Positions 1 through 7,224 of a DNA stretch of 64,000 nt are shown one piece after another. Both the position numbers and the translations under genes were made by a program. Position 1 is the stretch's first letter; each line of letters starts with the position of its first letter. Source of the stretch: Algoriphagus boritolerans DSM 17298 = JCM 18970 (GTDB lineage Bacteria; Bacteroidota; Bacteroidia; Cytophagales; Cyclobacteriaceae); NCBI RefSeq assembly GCF_900108085.1, contig NZ_FNVR01000001.1:62712-126711 (forward strand), given 5' to 3'. The notes under the pieces are model-generated. The model was not told the origin of the DNA. It saw only the letters and a program-made list of their open reading frames with translations, and did not search any database.

Positions 1-147
1 TCTAAAATGTAGGAACGATGGACCAAAAAAGTAAGAACGTTCCTCTAAAATGTAGGACGATGTACCTGGAGTAAGAACGTTCCTCTAAAATGTAGGAATG
101 ATGGACCAAAAAAGTAAGAACGTTCCTGTAAAATGTAGGAACGTTCT
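1..147. repeat. 43-bp tandem repeat, cut by the window edge
   Basis: Three tandem units lie at 1-43, 44-83 and 84-126, followed by a shortened fourth at 127-147. Each full unit starts TCTAAAATGTAGGA and ends GTAAGAACGTTCC. Unit 2 is 40 bp and has diverged in the middle. Within a unit GGAACG near the start pairs with CGTTCC at the end, so each could fold as a hairpin. The array may continue upstream of base 1. There is no open reading frame and no spacer structure like a CRISPR. Confidence 0.85.
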
Positions 148-319
148 TGCTGTAGCTAGACGATTGCTACAAAAAATAGAAATCACGTTACTGTAGCAAC
201 GAATAATTCTATTTTTCGAAATAATATGCTGTGTTTGCCGAAATCCGGTAAAACAAACCTATCCCGGCACTTAGGATCTATTTTTGCTTTTTGGGATGTT
301 TGATTTTTCTCATAGCTAG
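148..319. other. Non-coding stretch with overlapping inverted repeats
   Basis: No gene is visible between the tandem array and the end of the TauE gene. TGTAGC at 151-156 can pair with GCTACA at 166-171. TTGCTACA at 164-171 pairs perfectly with TGTAGCAA at 192-199. AAAAATAGAA at 172-181 pairs perfectly with TTCTATTTTT at 207-216. The first two pairings exclude each other and the last two interleave, so not all can form in one simple hairpin. Function unknown. Confidence 0.5.
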
Positions 320-1093
320 TTAAATCCAACCTGCCCCCAATGCAAGGGAGATCAGGATCAGGAGGATGGCGATGAATTGTTGGAGGAATTTTAAAGTGAC
401 CTTTTTAAGCAGCTGATTTCCGATAACTGCCCCCAAGATAGCCGACACGGTGGCTATTGTAACCAACGGCAGGTTTTGGATCAGGCCGGACTCTAAAAAA
501 CGGGAGGAATAAACCGTCAGTCGGGAGAAATCAATGAGCGTTCCGATCACTACACCGGTACCAATAAAAGCCTCTTTGCTCAGTCCGGCTTTGATCAGAA
601 AGGCAGATCGAAGTGCTCCCTGATGACCGGATAGGCCGCCAAAAAAACCACTCAGGAAGCCTCCGAATGGCAGGTGTTTTCTCTCAAGTTGGATTCGATC
701 AAAAAACGGAATCAAATCCATCAATGCAAAGCCAATCAGAAGCAGGGAAATAATCAGGTTGATGGGTGTGACTTCAAAGTCATAACCGAAAAGCGGATAG
801 GTAAAAAGCGGCTTCAGGTCGGTAATTTGTAGCAAAATCCACGCTCCGAGAAATGCGGCAAGAATAGCCGGAATACCAAATCGAATCAGAATGGACCGAT
901 TAGCGTCTCGGCCTACCAGAAATAGTTTGAAAATATTATTAAAGAAATGAACCACGCCGGTCAGCGCAATGGCCAGATCAATCGGGAAAAAGACGGCAAA
1001 AACCGGCGTAAGGATAGTCCCCAGGCCGAAGCCTGAAAAGAAGGTCAGGATGGCAGTAAGGAATGCGGCCAGTGAAATGATTACAATCTCCAT
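320..1093 (-). CDS. TauE/SafE-family membrane transporter
   Basis: A 257-residue, almost entirely hydrophobic protein with about eight predicted membrane segments. It matches the TauE/SafE (sulfite exporter or DUF81) family in length and in its glycine-rich early helix (FFSGFGLGTILTPVF, about residues 18-32). A second conserved glycine-rich segment near residue 145 (GGFLSGFFGGLSGHQGA) repeats the first, as expected from the family's internal duplication. Family members export or import sulfite, sulfonates or related organosulfur anions; the substrate here cannot be read from sequence. The ATG directly abuts the stop codon of a short upstream membrane reading frame (1094-1258). Confidence 0.85.
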   Translation of the reverse strand: MEIVIISLAAFLTAILTFFSGFGLGTILTPVFAVFFPIDLAIALTGVVHFFNNIFKLFLVGRDANRSILIRFGIPAILAAFLGAWILLQITDLKPLFTYPLFGYDFEVTPINLIISLLLIGFALMDLIPFFDRIQLERKHLPFGGFLSGFFGGLSGHQGALRSAFLIKAGLSKEAFIGTGVVIGTLIDFSRLTVYSSRFLESGLIQNLPLVTIATVSAILGAVIGNQLLKKVTLKFLQQFIAILLILISLALGAGWI

Positions 1094-1258
1094 CTAGTTC
1101 TTGATAAGCATATATACCTGTGGAAAATAACCCGGGGTACCTGTTGCAACCTGAAACAAAACATCCCGGATAAACCAAAAAAAGACCAAAACAGCGGTTA
1201 GAAATGCCGCAAAGAAGGTGAATAAGGATCCAAAACTAACCCATAAGATTTTTTTTAG
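1094..1258 (-). CDS. Possible small membrane protein, no standard start codon
   Basis: An open frame of 54 codons ends in TAG immediately before the TauE ATG. It reads LKKILWVSFGS, then one strong membrane helix (about residues 11-30), then a short polar tail ending MLIKN. The beginning looks like a normal start (xKKI...) but the first codon is CTA, and no ATG, GTG or TTG lies before the helix. The frame is closed just upstream by a TAG that follows the AraC relic. It may be a gene that lost its start when the upstream region was rearranged, or chance. No family recognised. Confidence 0.35.
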   Translation of the reverse strand, partial: LKKILWVSFGSLFTFFAAFLTAVLVFFWFIRDVLFQVATGTPGYFPQVYMLIKN

Positions 1259-1261
1259 CTA

Positions 1262-1564
1262 CTATAAACAGCAAAAGCTCGTGGCTTTGTCTGATTTGAA
1301 AAGTATGACAAATCCCTTTGCAATTGCTGTAAACTGCCAACAATCCACCTGGTTTGGCTTGAGGAAGTATAAATCCGGAGTCTGAATGGGCTACGTTTCC
1401 ATTTCCACTGGGTGAAATTCTTCCCCTTCGACGATGCAAATCAGCTCAAAATGCCCGTTATGCTTATGCGGTTTGGTTCGCTTGATTACTTCCTTAAACC
1501 GGGACACTTTAAATAAACCTTCCGATCCAAGTTTGTCTTTGAGGGTTATTTCGCTTTGGGACAT
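1262..1564 (-). pseudogene. Broken AraC-type regulator, N-terminal cupin half only
   Basis: The frame begins MSQSEITLKDKLG and contains the cupin motif typical of AraC-family arabinose-binding domains (KPHKHNGHFELICIVEGEEF, about residues 32-51). It meets an in-frame TAG at 1391-1393. The same frame continues past the stop with recognisable family sequence (DLYFLKPNQVDCWQFTAIAK, then GFVILFKSD) and ends at a second TAG at 1262-1264. The DNA-binding helix-turn-helix half is missing. The simplest reading is a decayed gene with one nonsense mutation and a 3' deletion next to the small membrane frame. Confidence 0.75.
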
Positions 1565-1770
1565 GGGTGTAAAGTTAATTTTCCCACAACTTATCAATCC
1601 ATTGGGTAAAAATGGAAATTAATTGAGGAAGGGGGAGTTTTGGCTTGTTTACAGAGACTGCATCTCTGAAAGCTTTTGGGAATTTTTTATTTGGCAATAA
1701 GGCTATGAATGGGAATGCGGCTTTAGCCCATTCCTAAAAAAACATCCTGAAACAAGTCCGGGCTTTAGCC
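1565..1770. other. Intergenic region with small hairpins
   Basis: No gene is seen here. CAGAGA and TCTCTG flank a 5-base loop around 1650-1670. GGAATG (1712-1717) pairs with CATTCC (1729-1734) around an inner GGC/GCC stem (1719-1721 with 1726-1728). The GGCTTTAGCC core of this hairpin recurs at about 1761-1770 and resembles the GGCTGAAGCC core of the adjacent 82-bp tandem repeat, suggesting related dispersed repeat sequence. Confidence 0.5.
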
Positions 1771-2060
1771 CAACTGAAAATCTAAATGATTTGGCTGAAG
1801 CCGGATTTTAATTCAATCCTTTTTTATCCACCTGCTGAAGCAGGAGGCAATTCAACTGAAAATCTAAATGATTTGGCTAAAGCCGGATTTTAATTCAATC
1901 CTTTTTTATCCACCTGCTGAAGCAGGAGGCAATTCAACTGAAAATCTAAATGATTTGGCTAAAGCCGGATTTTAATTCAAACCCTTTTTATCCACCTGCT
2001 GAAGCAGGAGGCAATTCATCTGAAAATCTAAATGATTTGGCTGAAGCAGGAGGCAATTCA
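1771..2060. repeat. 82-bp tandem repeat, three full units plus a deleted fourth
   Basis: Units begin at 1771, 1853, 1935 and 2017, exactly 82 bp apart, each starting CAACTGAAAATCTAAATGAT or nearly so. Units 1-3 differ at only a few positions. The fourth jumps from GGCTGAAG straight to CAGGAGGCAATTC, losing about 50 bp between two short copies of CTGAAG, as expected from slippage or recombination. Each full unit holds the hairpin CCTGCT-GA-AGCAGG. An open frame through the last unit runs into the transglutaminase gene, but this part is repeat, not protein. Confidence 0.92.
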
Positions 2061-2133
2061 ACTTCTGCCAATAATTCACAAAAGACCTTTTTTCACCAAT
2101 TCACTTTTTATCTTTAGTGCTCAATTCAGGGAT

Positions 2134-3486
2134 ATGTATCGAAAGAATAGAAATAGTCTGTTTGCCATGAGTACAGGTTTATTGCTCTTAGCCTGTCAGG
2201 CCGAAACCAAAGTAGAGGAGAAAGTTGCTCCTGTCAAGAAAGTAGCGATTGCTGAAATCGAAGAGGGAATCAAGGATTTTATCGCTCAGAAGACAGAAGA
2301 AAATGGCGGTTTTTTTCCGGTCAAAGATGAAAACCACGACCTCAAAATGAAATTGGTTCGGGTGCATACCGAATACCTTTCCAATTTGGGACCCAAGCGG
2401 CATTTTGCCTGTGTGGATCTGGTCGATGAAAGCGGAGAGGTGTATGATGTGGATTTTTTTATGGAAGGAGAACCCGGGGCAATGACCGTAACGGAGACGA
2501 CAGTGCACAAGTTAAACGGAAAGCCTTTTTACAGTTGGAAGCAAAACAAAGAAGATAAAACCTGGTATCGCGTGCCGCTAGAACAATCAAACAACAGCCT
2601 ACTTGGCGTGGTAGAAGGAAGAGATTCCTTCGAATTTTATTATTCAGTACAGGTTCCCAAGCTGAGCGGACCTGCGAAAATCTGGATTCCGCTCGCTGAA
2701 TCTGATGATTTTCAGCAAGTCGAAATCCGCTCGATCGACCTTCCCGGAAGTCATCAGAATCTGAAGGAAAAGGTCAACGGCAATACGATCCTTTTTATGG
2801 ATTTGGGACCGGAGGACAGTGGCAAATCGATTGACATCAGCTACTCCGTCGACCGAAAGGAGAAAGGACCCTATGATGCACCTGCCCCTGATCCGGAGGT
2901 TTTCCTGGCATCCAATATCCTGATGCCAAAAGGGGGGCGATTTGAGGAAATTGCCAAAGAAGCCTTGGGTCCAAAGATCCGGGAGAGTCATTTGATTCAG
3001 GCGAGAGCCCTGTACGATTACATCATTGACAACATGCGCTACATGAAGTTTGGGGATTTCGGGCGCGGAGATTCCAACTATGCCTGTGATTCCAAGACGG
3101 GAAATTGCACGGAGTTTCATTCCTTCTTTATTTCCCTGGCCCGATCGGTGAATATTCCCGCAAGATTTGCGATTGGGGCATCCATTCCCTCAGACCGAAA
3201 TGAAGGTGGAATCGACGGCTATCACTGTTGGGCGGAGTTTTATGCCGATGGCAAATGGTGGCCGGTGGATATCAGCGAGGCGAATAAATACACCGCTTTG
3301 GCTACGTATTATTTTGGACGTCATCCCGCCAATCGGATCGAATTGAGTCGTGGCCGTGACTTGCAAGTCAGTCCCGGACCCGCATCAGGCCCCATTAACT
3401 TTCTGGCCTATCCCTATTTGGAAATTGACGGCAAAGAAGTGAAAGCCCAGTCTACCTTTAGCTTCCAGCGATCCTCAGATTTGTAG
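2134..3486 (+). CDS. Transglutaminase-like domain lipoprotein
   Basis: A predicted secreted lipoprotein of 450 residues. I choose the ATG at 2134 because the longer open frame runs back into the 82-bp repeats, while this start gives an SPII signal peptide with lipobox LLAC (Cys21). A possible -7 element (TATCTTTA) lies at 2109-2116. The C-terminal half is a transglutaminase-like cysteine-protease fold with the triad visible: Cys325 in GNCTEFHSF, His364 in GYHCWAEF and Asp379 in WPVDISEA. The N-terminal half looks like beta-rich sequence with no family I can name. Such proteins usually act as peptidases or amidases in the periplasm or at the surface. The natural substrate is unknown. Confidence 0.85.
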   Translation: MYRKNRNSLFAMSTGLLLLACQAETKVEEKVAPVKKVAIAEIEEGIKDFIAQKTEENGGFFPVKDENHDLKMKLVRVHTEYLSNLGPKRHFACVDLVDESGEVYDVDFFMEGEPGAMTVTETTVHKLNGKPFYSWKQNKEDKTWYRVPLEQSNNSLLGVVEGRDSFEFYYSVQVPKLSGPAKIWIPLAESDDFQQVEIRSIDLPGSHQNLKEKVNGNTILFMDLGPEDSGKSIDISYSVDRKEKGPYDAPAPDPEVFLASNILMPKGGRFEEIAKEALGPKIRESHLIQARALYDYIIDNMRYMKFGDFGRGDSNYACDSKTGNCTEFHSFFISLARSVNIPARFAIGASIPSDRNEGGIDGYHCWAEFYADGKWWPVDISEANKYTALATYYFGRHPANRIELSRGRDLQVSPGPASGPINFLAYPYLEIDGKEVKAQSTFSFQRSSDL

Positions 3487-3535
3487 ATGACTTGGTAAAA
3501 GAATCCTCTGAAGCGGAGAGATCTCACTTAAACGA

Positions 3536-3566
3536 CGAAAGGCTGTCAATTTTTGACAGCCTTTCG
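3536..3566. terminator. Hairpin between convergent genes, likely terminator
   Basis: A perfect 13-bp stem: CGAAAGGCTGTCA (3536-3548) pairs with TGACAGCCTTTCG (3554-3566) around a 5-base loop. It lies between the transglutaminase gene (plus) and a small lipoprotein gene (minus) and could serve both. The T-tracts on either side are short. Confidence 0.7.
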
Positions 3567-3600
3567 TTTCGATGGGGAAAAATTAATGCTTGTTCTTTGT

Positions 3601-3795
3601 TTAGTTGTCCGGATTAGCAGGATGCTCCGTGCTGTCACTTGCCGGATGTTCGCCTCCTTCAGCAGGATGTTCGCCCTCTGCTTGTTCGGTGGTTTCTTCG
3701 GCACCTTCTTTTTTACCTCCACAGGAAGTGAATGTCACAGCGGCTAAAAAGCCAAGGGCAAATGTCAGGGTGAGAATTGATTTTAGTTTTTTCAT
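3601..3795 (-). CDS. Small acidic lipoprotein with EHPA repeats
   Basis: A 64-residue protein with a clear SPII signal peptide (MKKLKSILTLTF, lipobox TSC at about residue 25). The short tail is rich in Glu, Gly and Pro and carries three EHPA or EHPAN motifs. The mature part is about 40 residues, probably disordered and attached to a membrane. No enzymatic domain is visible and I do not recognise a named family. The histidines in the repeats could bind metal, but that is only a guess. It is transcribed toward the hairpin at 3536-3566. Confidence 0.65.
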   Translation of the reverse strand: MKKLKSILTLTFALGFLAAVTFTSCGGKKEGAEETTEQAEGEHPAEGGEHPASDSTEHPANPDN

Positions 3796-3843
3796 TTTTG
3801 ATTATGTTTTAGGGTTGGTTTTCGATGGACAAGTTAAGAATAT

Positions 3844-5082
3844 TTAAATTAATCGACTTTCAGGTTCTGTTTTTTTGGGCATCCTGAAATGGATGACCAG
3901 CGATGATCCCACTGTGATCACTCCTATGAAAACTATAGCAGACTTTAGTCCAAAAATATCAGCAGTAATACCGGATACTATGGCACCGACAGCATATCCC
4001 AGATCTCTCCAAAGCCGAAATGTACCGATGCTTTCAGCACGGCGGTTGGGGTGGGTGGCACTTGCAATGGCTGCCAAAAACGTAGGATAAACGATTGCTG
4101 TACCTAATCCTAAGCTTACAGACACGGCTACCAGTAAGGGATAAGTCCCGGCAAGCGGAAGAAAAATAATTGCAATTCCCTGCACCAGCATTCCCCAAAA
4201 CAAAAGTGCTTTCTTGGGAAATAGGTCAGCCATTTTGCCGGTAACTAGTTGGCTGATTCCCCAGACTGTTGGGTAAATCGCAGCTATCAAACCCACTTCA
4301 TCCAGCCGGAAATCCAGCGAAATCAGCAGCACGGGCAAGAGTCCCCAGATCATACCATCGTTCAGATTGTTGACAAGTCCGGCTTGAGTGACGGAGCTCA
4401 GCGTTTTGTTTTTGAAGGTGGTTTCCCAAAAGATTCCCTTCAAGCTGACTTCTGTATGCTTTTCGGATTCTTTCTGGACGTGTTTTCGGGTGTCTTTTAC
4501 AAAAAACACGGTAAGTACCAGTCCAAGGACTGCGACCAAGGTTCCTAGCAGGAAAGGATAGGGCCTAACCCCAAATTCCTGAGCAATATAGGCACTGATA
4601 AAAGCAAAAATACCGACGGCAAAGTAGCCTGCAAACTCATTTAAGCCCATGGCAAAGCCCCGGTCTTTTTCCCCGATCAGGTCAATTTTCATCACTACGG
4701 TGCTACTCCAGGTCATTCCCTGACTGATTCCAAGCAGGATATTGGAAGCGATTACCCAATTCCAATTCCCTGTAAACGCCAGAATGAGCGGGACAGGCAG
4801 GGCAATTATCCATCCTATAATCAGGAGGTTTTTCCTACCGACCTGATTGGCAAGTTTTCCGGAGAAGTAATTTGCAGCTGCCTTACTAAACCCAAAGGCG
4901 GTAATAAACGATAGAATGGCGAGCTTGGACTCTAGACCAAATACTTCGGAGGCGAATTGCGGGAAAATGGAACGTTCCAGTCCGATCATCGCCCCCACAA
5001 AAGCATTGATCAGGACGAGCAGTCCAAACTGTCGCCAGTTTTGGCGTAAGCCCAGGACGATCGGTTCTTCCTTATTTTTCAC
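3844..5082 (-). CDS. MFS transporter
   Basis: 412 residues with about twelve hydrophobic segments. The major-facilitator signature is visible after helix 2 (GKLANQVGRKNLLIIG, about residues 74-89), and a partial repeat appears in the second half (GKMADLFPKKALLFWG). This indicates a 12-helix secondary transporter or drug/metabolite exporter; the substrate cannot be assigned. The ATG lies 52 bp after the stop of a Crp/Fnr-family regulator gene on the same strand, so it is probably the last gene of the operon running down from 9642 and may be controlled by that regulator. Confidence 0.88.
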   Translation of the reverse strand: MKNKEEPIVLGLRQNWRQFGLLVLINAFVGAMIGLERSIFPQFASEVFGLESKLAILSFITAFGFSKAAANYFSGKLANQVGRKNLLIIGWIIALPVPLILAFTGNWNWVIASNILLGISQGMTWSSTVVMKIDLIGEKDRGFAMGLNEFAGYFAVGIFAFISAYIAQEFGVRPYPFLLGTLVAVLGLVLTVFFVKDTRKHVQKESEKHTEVSLKGIFWETTFKNKTLSSVTQAGLVNNLNDGMIWGLLPVLLISLDFRLDEVGLIAAIYPTVWGISQLVTGKMADLFPKKALLFWGMLVQGIAIIFLPLAGTYPLLVAVSVSLGLGTAIVYPTFLAAIASATHPNRRAESIGTFRLWRDLGYAVGAIVSGITADIFGLKSAIVFIGVITVGSSLVIHFRMPKKTEPESRLI

Positions 5083-5134
5083 CAGACAAAGGTCACCAGG
5101 TGAATTTGCCCGTCCTTTTACAAATGTTAAAAAA

Positions 5135-5710
5135 TCAACGTACAGCAGCCCTGATCCTACTTAGACTCACTTGCGTAATCCCAAGGTAGGAGGCGATGTG
5201 TTTTAGGGAAATTCGCTGGATCAGGTTTGGTTTTTCGGCGAGAAGCTGGGCATAGCGCTCTTCTGCAGGATGAAATTGTATGGCCTCCATTCGTATTACC
5301 GTATTCACATAGGCTTGTTCGATGATTTTCCGAAAGAGCCGTTCGATTTCAGCAAATTGATCAAAAAGTGAGAAGAGTGCTTCGGCCGGGATGCCTATGA
5401 AAACGGTGTTTTCCAATGCCTGAATGGCTTTGGTACTGGGTTTGTCTCGGAAAAGACTTTCCGCCCGGATGATCAGGTCGTTTTCAAAAGCAAAATATTC
5501 CGTGACTTCTATTCCGTCTTTTAGGTAAAAGATCCTGGCCAAACCTTCCTTTACGAAGTAGATCGTGTGGCATTTTTGCCCAATATCCTGGAGATTTTGA
5601 TTCTTGGCAATAGGTACCTGCGAACAAAGCGATAGGATCGCATCCTGCCCTTCGGGAGACAAAGGCTGGATCTTGCACAAAAAATTCAGGAAGCTGTCCA
5701 AATCGTTCAT
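5135..5710 (-). CDS. Crp/Fnr-family transcriptional regulator
   Basis: A cyclic-nucleotide-binding-like beta barrel occupies about residues 15-120 (IYFVKEGLARIFYLKDG), followed by the dimerisation helix and a C-terminal winged-helix (LKHIASYLGITQVSLSRIR). The start at 5710 (MNDLDSF) is preferred: the open frame extends back to 5797 but would overlap the PAP2 gene. No cysteine cluster typical of Fnr iron-sulfur binding is seen. At 191 residues it is normal for the short Bacteroidota members. It lies between a PAP2 gene and an MFS gene in one operon and may regulate the transporter next to it. Confidence 0.85.
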   Translation of the reverse strand: MNDLDSFLNFLCKIQPLSPEGQDAILSLCSQVPIAKNQNLQDIGQKCHTIYFVKEGLARIFYLKDGIEVTEYFAFENDLIIRAESLFRDKPSTKAIQALENTVFIGIPAEALFSLFDQFAEIERLFRKIIEQAYVNTVIRMEAIQFHPAEERYAQLLAEKPNLIQRISLKHIASYLGITQVSLSRIRAAVR

Positions 5711-5733
5711 AGCCAGGGAATCAAAACGAAATG

Positions 5734-6309
5734 CTATTTCAAGGCTTGTTTGATCAGTTTCCTTTTGACAAAAACTATGAAAAACCAGGAAATCCATGCT
5801 ACAATGGTCCCAATAGTAGCGCCGAGTAAAATGTCAAAGGGATAATGGACACCGAGGTAGATTCGCGTATAGCTGACTACTACAGCATATAAATACAGCC
5901 AACGGAGGTGCTTCATTTTTCCTTTCAGCTTACGGTTGAGAAATACCGCCAGTCCAAAGGTGTTGGCTGCATGGGAGGAGACGAAACCATAAAGTCCCCC
6001 GCAACGACCGTAATTGTGGATGGTTCCTTCCCACCTCGGGTCATGACAGGGTCTCAATCGCTCCATGAGAGGTTTGAGAAATCCCGAGGTAAATTGGTCT
6101 GCCGCCAAAATAGTCAGGGCCACACCACCTAGAACCCACCAGGCGTTTGCCCGGTCTACTTTGAAAATCCAATAAATCAAAAAAGCATAAAGTGGAATCC
6201 AGGTGACTGTCTCCGTCATCTGAAACATAATAGGATCCAACCAATCGGCATGGAAGGAATTAAGCCAGAGGAAAAGGTCCTCGTCCCATTTTTTCAGCGT
6301 TTCGATCAT
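5734..6309 (-). CDS. PAP2-family phosphatase, membrane
   Basis: A 191-residue membrane protein with the three phosphatase motifs of the PAP2 superfamily: KPLMERLRP (motif 1), SSHAANTFG (motif 2, with SSH in place of the common PSGH) and TRIYLGVHYPFD (motif 3, with the catalytic His and partner Asp). Membrane helices surround them. The family dephosphorylates lipid phosphates such as undecaprenyl pyrophosphate or phosphatidic acid; which one is not decidable here. Its start overlaps the hemF stop by four bases, so the two are translationally coupled. Confidence 0.9.
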   Translation of the reverse strand: MIETLKKWDEDLFLWLNSFHADWLDPIMFQMTETVTWIPLYAFLIYWIFKVDRANAWWVLGGVALTILAADQFTSGFLKPLMERLRPCHDPRWEGTIHNYGRCGGLYGFVSSHAANTFGLAVFLNRKLKGKMKHLRWLYLYAVVVSYTRIYLGVHYPFDILLGATIGTIVAWISWFFIVFVKRKLIKQALK

Positions 6310-7217
6310 ACCTGATAAGTTAGCCAGTCGATGTCTTTTTTCAAGTGCTTGAGTGTGAATTCTTCAGGACTGCCGGCTTTGGTTTCTTGCATATAAGTCC
6401 ATTCGGCCTGTGGAGGCATGCTCATGAGGATGCTTTCGGTTCTCCCGTTGGTATCAAGCCCAAACTTAGTCCCCGCATCCCACACCAGATTAAATTCCAC
6501 ATAGCGACCTCTTCTGAGATTTTGCCAGGCTTTTTGTTCCGGTCCGAAAGGGATTTTGGAATTTTTCTGCATGAAATAGGAATAGACCCCGGGCAAGAGC
6601 CTTCCGATTTCTAGACTAAAGTCCAAAATCTGTTGAAACTGCCTGTCGGAATCTGCACTGAGTCGATCATAGAAAATTCCACCGATACCACGGGTTTCAT
6701 TTCGATGTTTGATAAAAAAGTATTCATCTGCCCATGATTTAAATTTTGGATAATATGTTCCATCAAACTGATCGCAGACTTTTTTTATTTCCCCATGGAA
6801 ATATTTTGCATCCTGAGGGTCAAGGTAATGCGGAGTCAAATCTATCCCACCTCCAAACCAATGTACGCCATTTTCCATCTCGAAATACCTGATATTCATA
6901 TGAATGATCGGTACCATTGGACTGAAGGGGTGAAGTACGATGGATACTCCGGTGGCAAAGAATTCGGCTTGTTCCAACTCTAATTTTTGGAGGATTTTCT
7001 CTGGAGTAGAACCATGAACAGCCGAAAAAGCAACGCCTCCTTTTTCTATTATGGCTCCGCCCTCCATTATCCGGGTTCGACCCCCACCTCCGTCTTCCCG
7101 AGTCCAGATATCTTCTTTGAATTTGCCTTGTCCATCTCCCAGCTCAAGACCAGCACAGATATGATCCTGTAATTGCTTGTAGATTTCCGCGATTTCGGCT
7201 TTTGTTTTTCTACTCAT
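6306..7217 (-). CDS. hemF: Oxygen-dependent coproporphyrinogen III oxidase
   Basis: 303 residues, full length for HemF. It catalyses the oxidative decarboxylation of coproporphyrinogen III to protoporphyrinogen IX in haem biosynthesis, in the cytoplasm. Family sequence is continuous: WTREDGGGGRTRIMEGG near residue 39, HMNIRYFE, GGGIDLTPHYL and YVEFNLVWDAGTKFGL. Being the oxygen-requiring form, it implies aerobic growth. It starts 7 bp after the stop of the TamA-like gene and its stop overlaps the PAP2 start, placing it inside a five-gene minus-strand operon. Confidence 0.97.
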   Translation of the reverse strand: MSRKTKAEIAEIYKQLQDHICAGLELGDGQGKFKEDIWTREDGGGGRTRIMEGGAIIEKGGVAFSAVHGSTPEKILQKLELEQAEFFATGVSIVLHPFSPMVPIIHMNIRYFEMENGVHWFGGGIDLTPHYLDPQDAKYFHGEIKKVCDQFDGTYYPKFKSWADEYFFIKHRNETRGIGGIFYDRLSADSDRQFQQILDFSLEIGRLLPGVYSYFMQKNSKIPFGPEQKAWQNLRRGRYVEFNLVWDAGTKFGLDTNGRTESILMSMPPQAEWTYMQETKAGSPEEFTLKHLKKDIDWLTYQV

Positions 7218-7224
7218 GACGTAA

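Noticed and set aside
1..147. CRISPR array or plasmid-type iteron origin
   Set aside because: Units are directly adjacent with no spacers; no replication protein gene is near.
164..216. H-type RNA pseudoknot from interleaved stems
   Set aside because: The two 5' arms are directly adjacent, leaving no loop to cross a 10-bp stem, so a standard pseudoknot is sterically unlikely; kept only as inverted repeats.
1771..2060. CRISPR array
   Set aside because: The 82-bp units are contiguous tandem copies with no variable spacers, and no cas genes are present.
2032..2133. N-terminal extension of the transglutaminase-like protein
   Set aside because: This part is the last 82-bp repeat unit plus promoter sequence; the start at 2134 gives a normal lipoprotein signal.
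2644..3120. 158-codon minus-strand frame opposite the transglutaminase gene
   Set aside because: No recognisable protein features; it lies wholly antisense to a clear gene.
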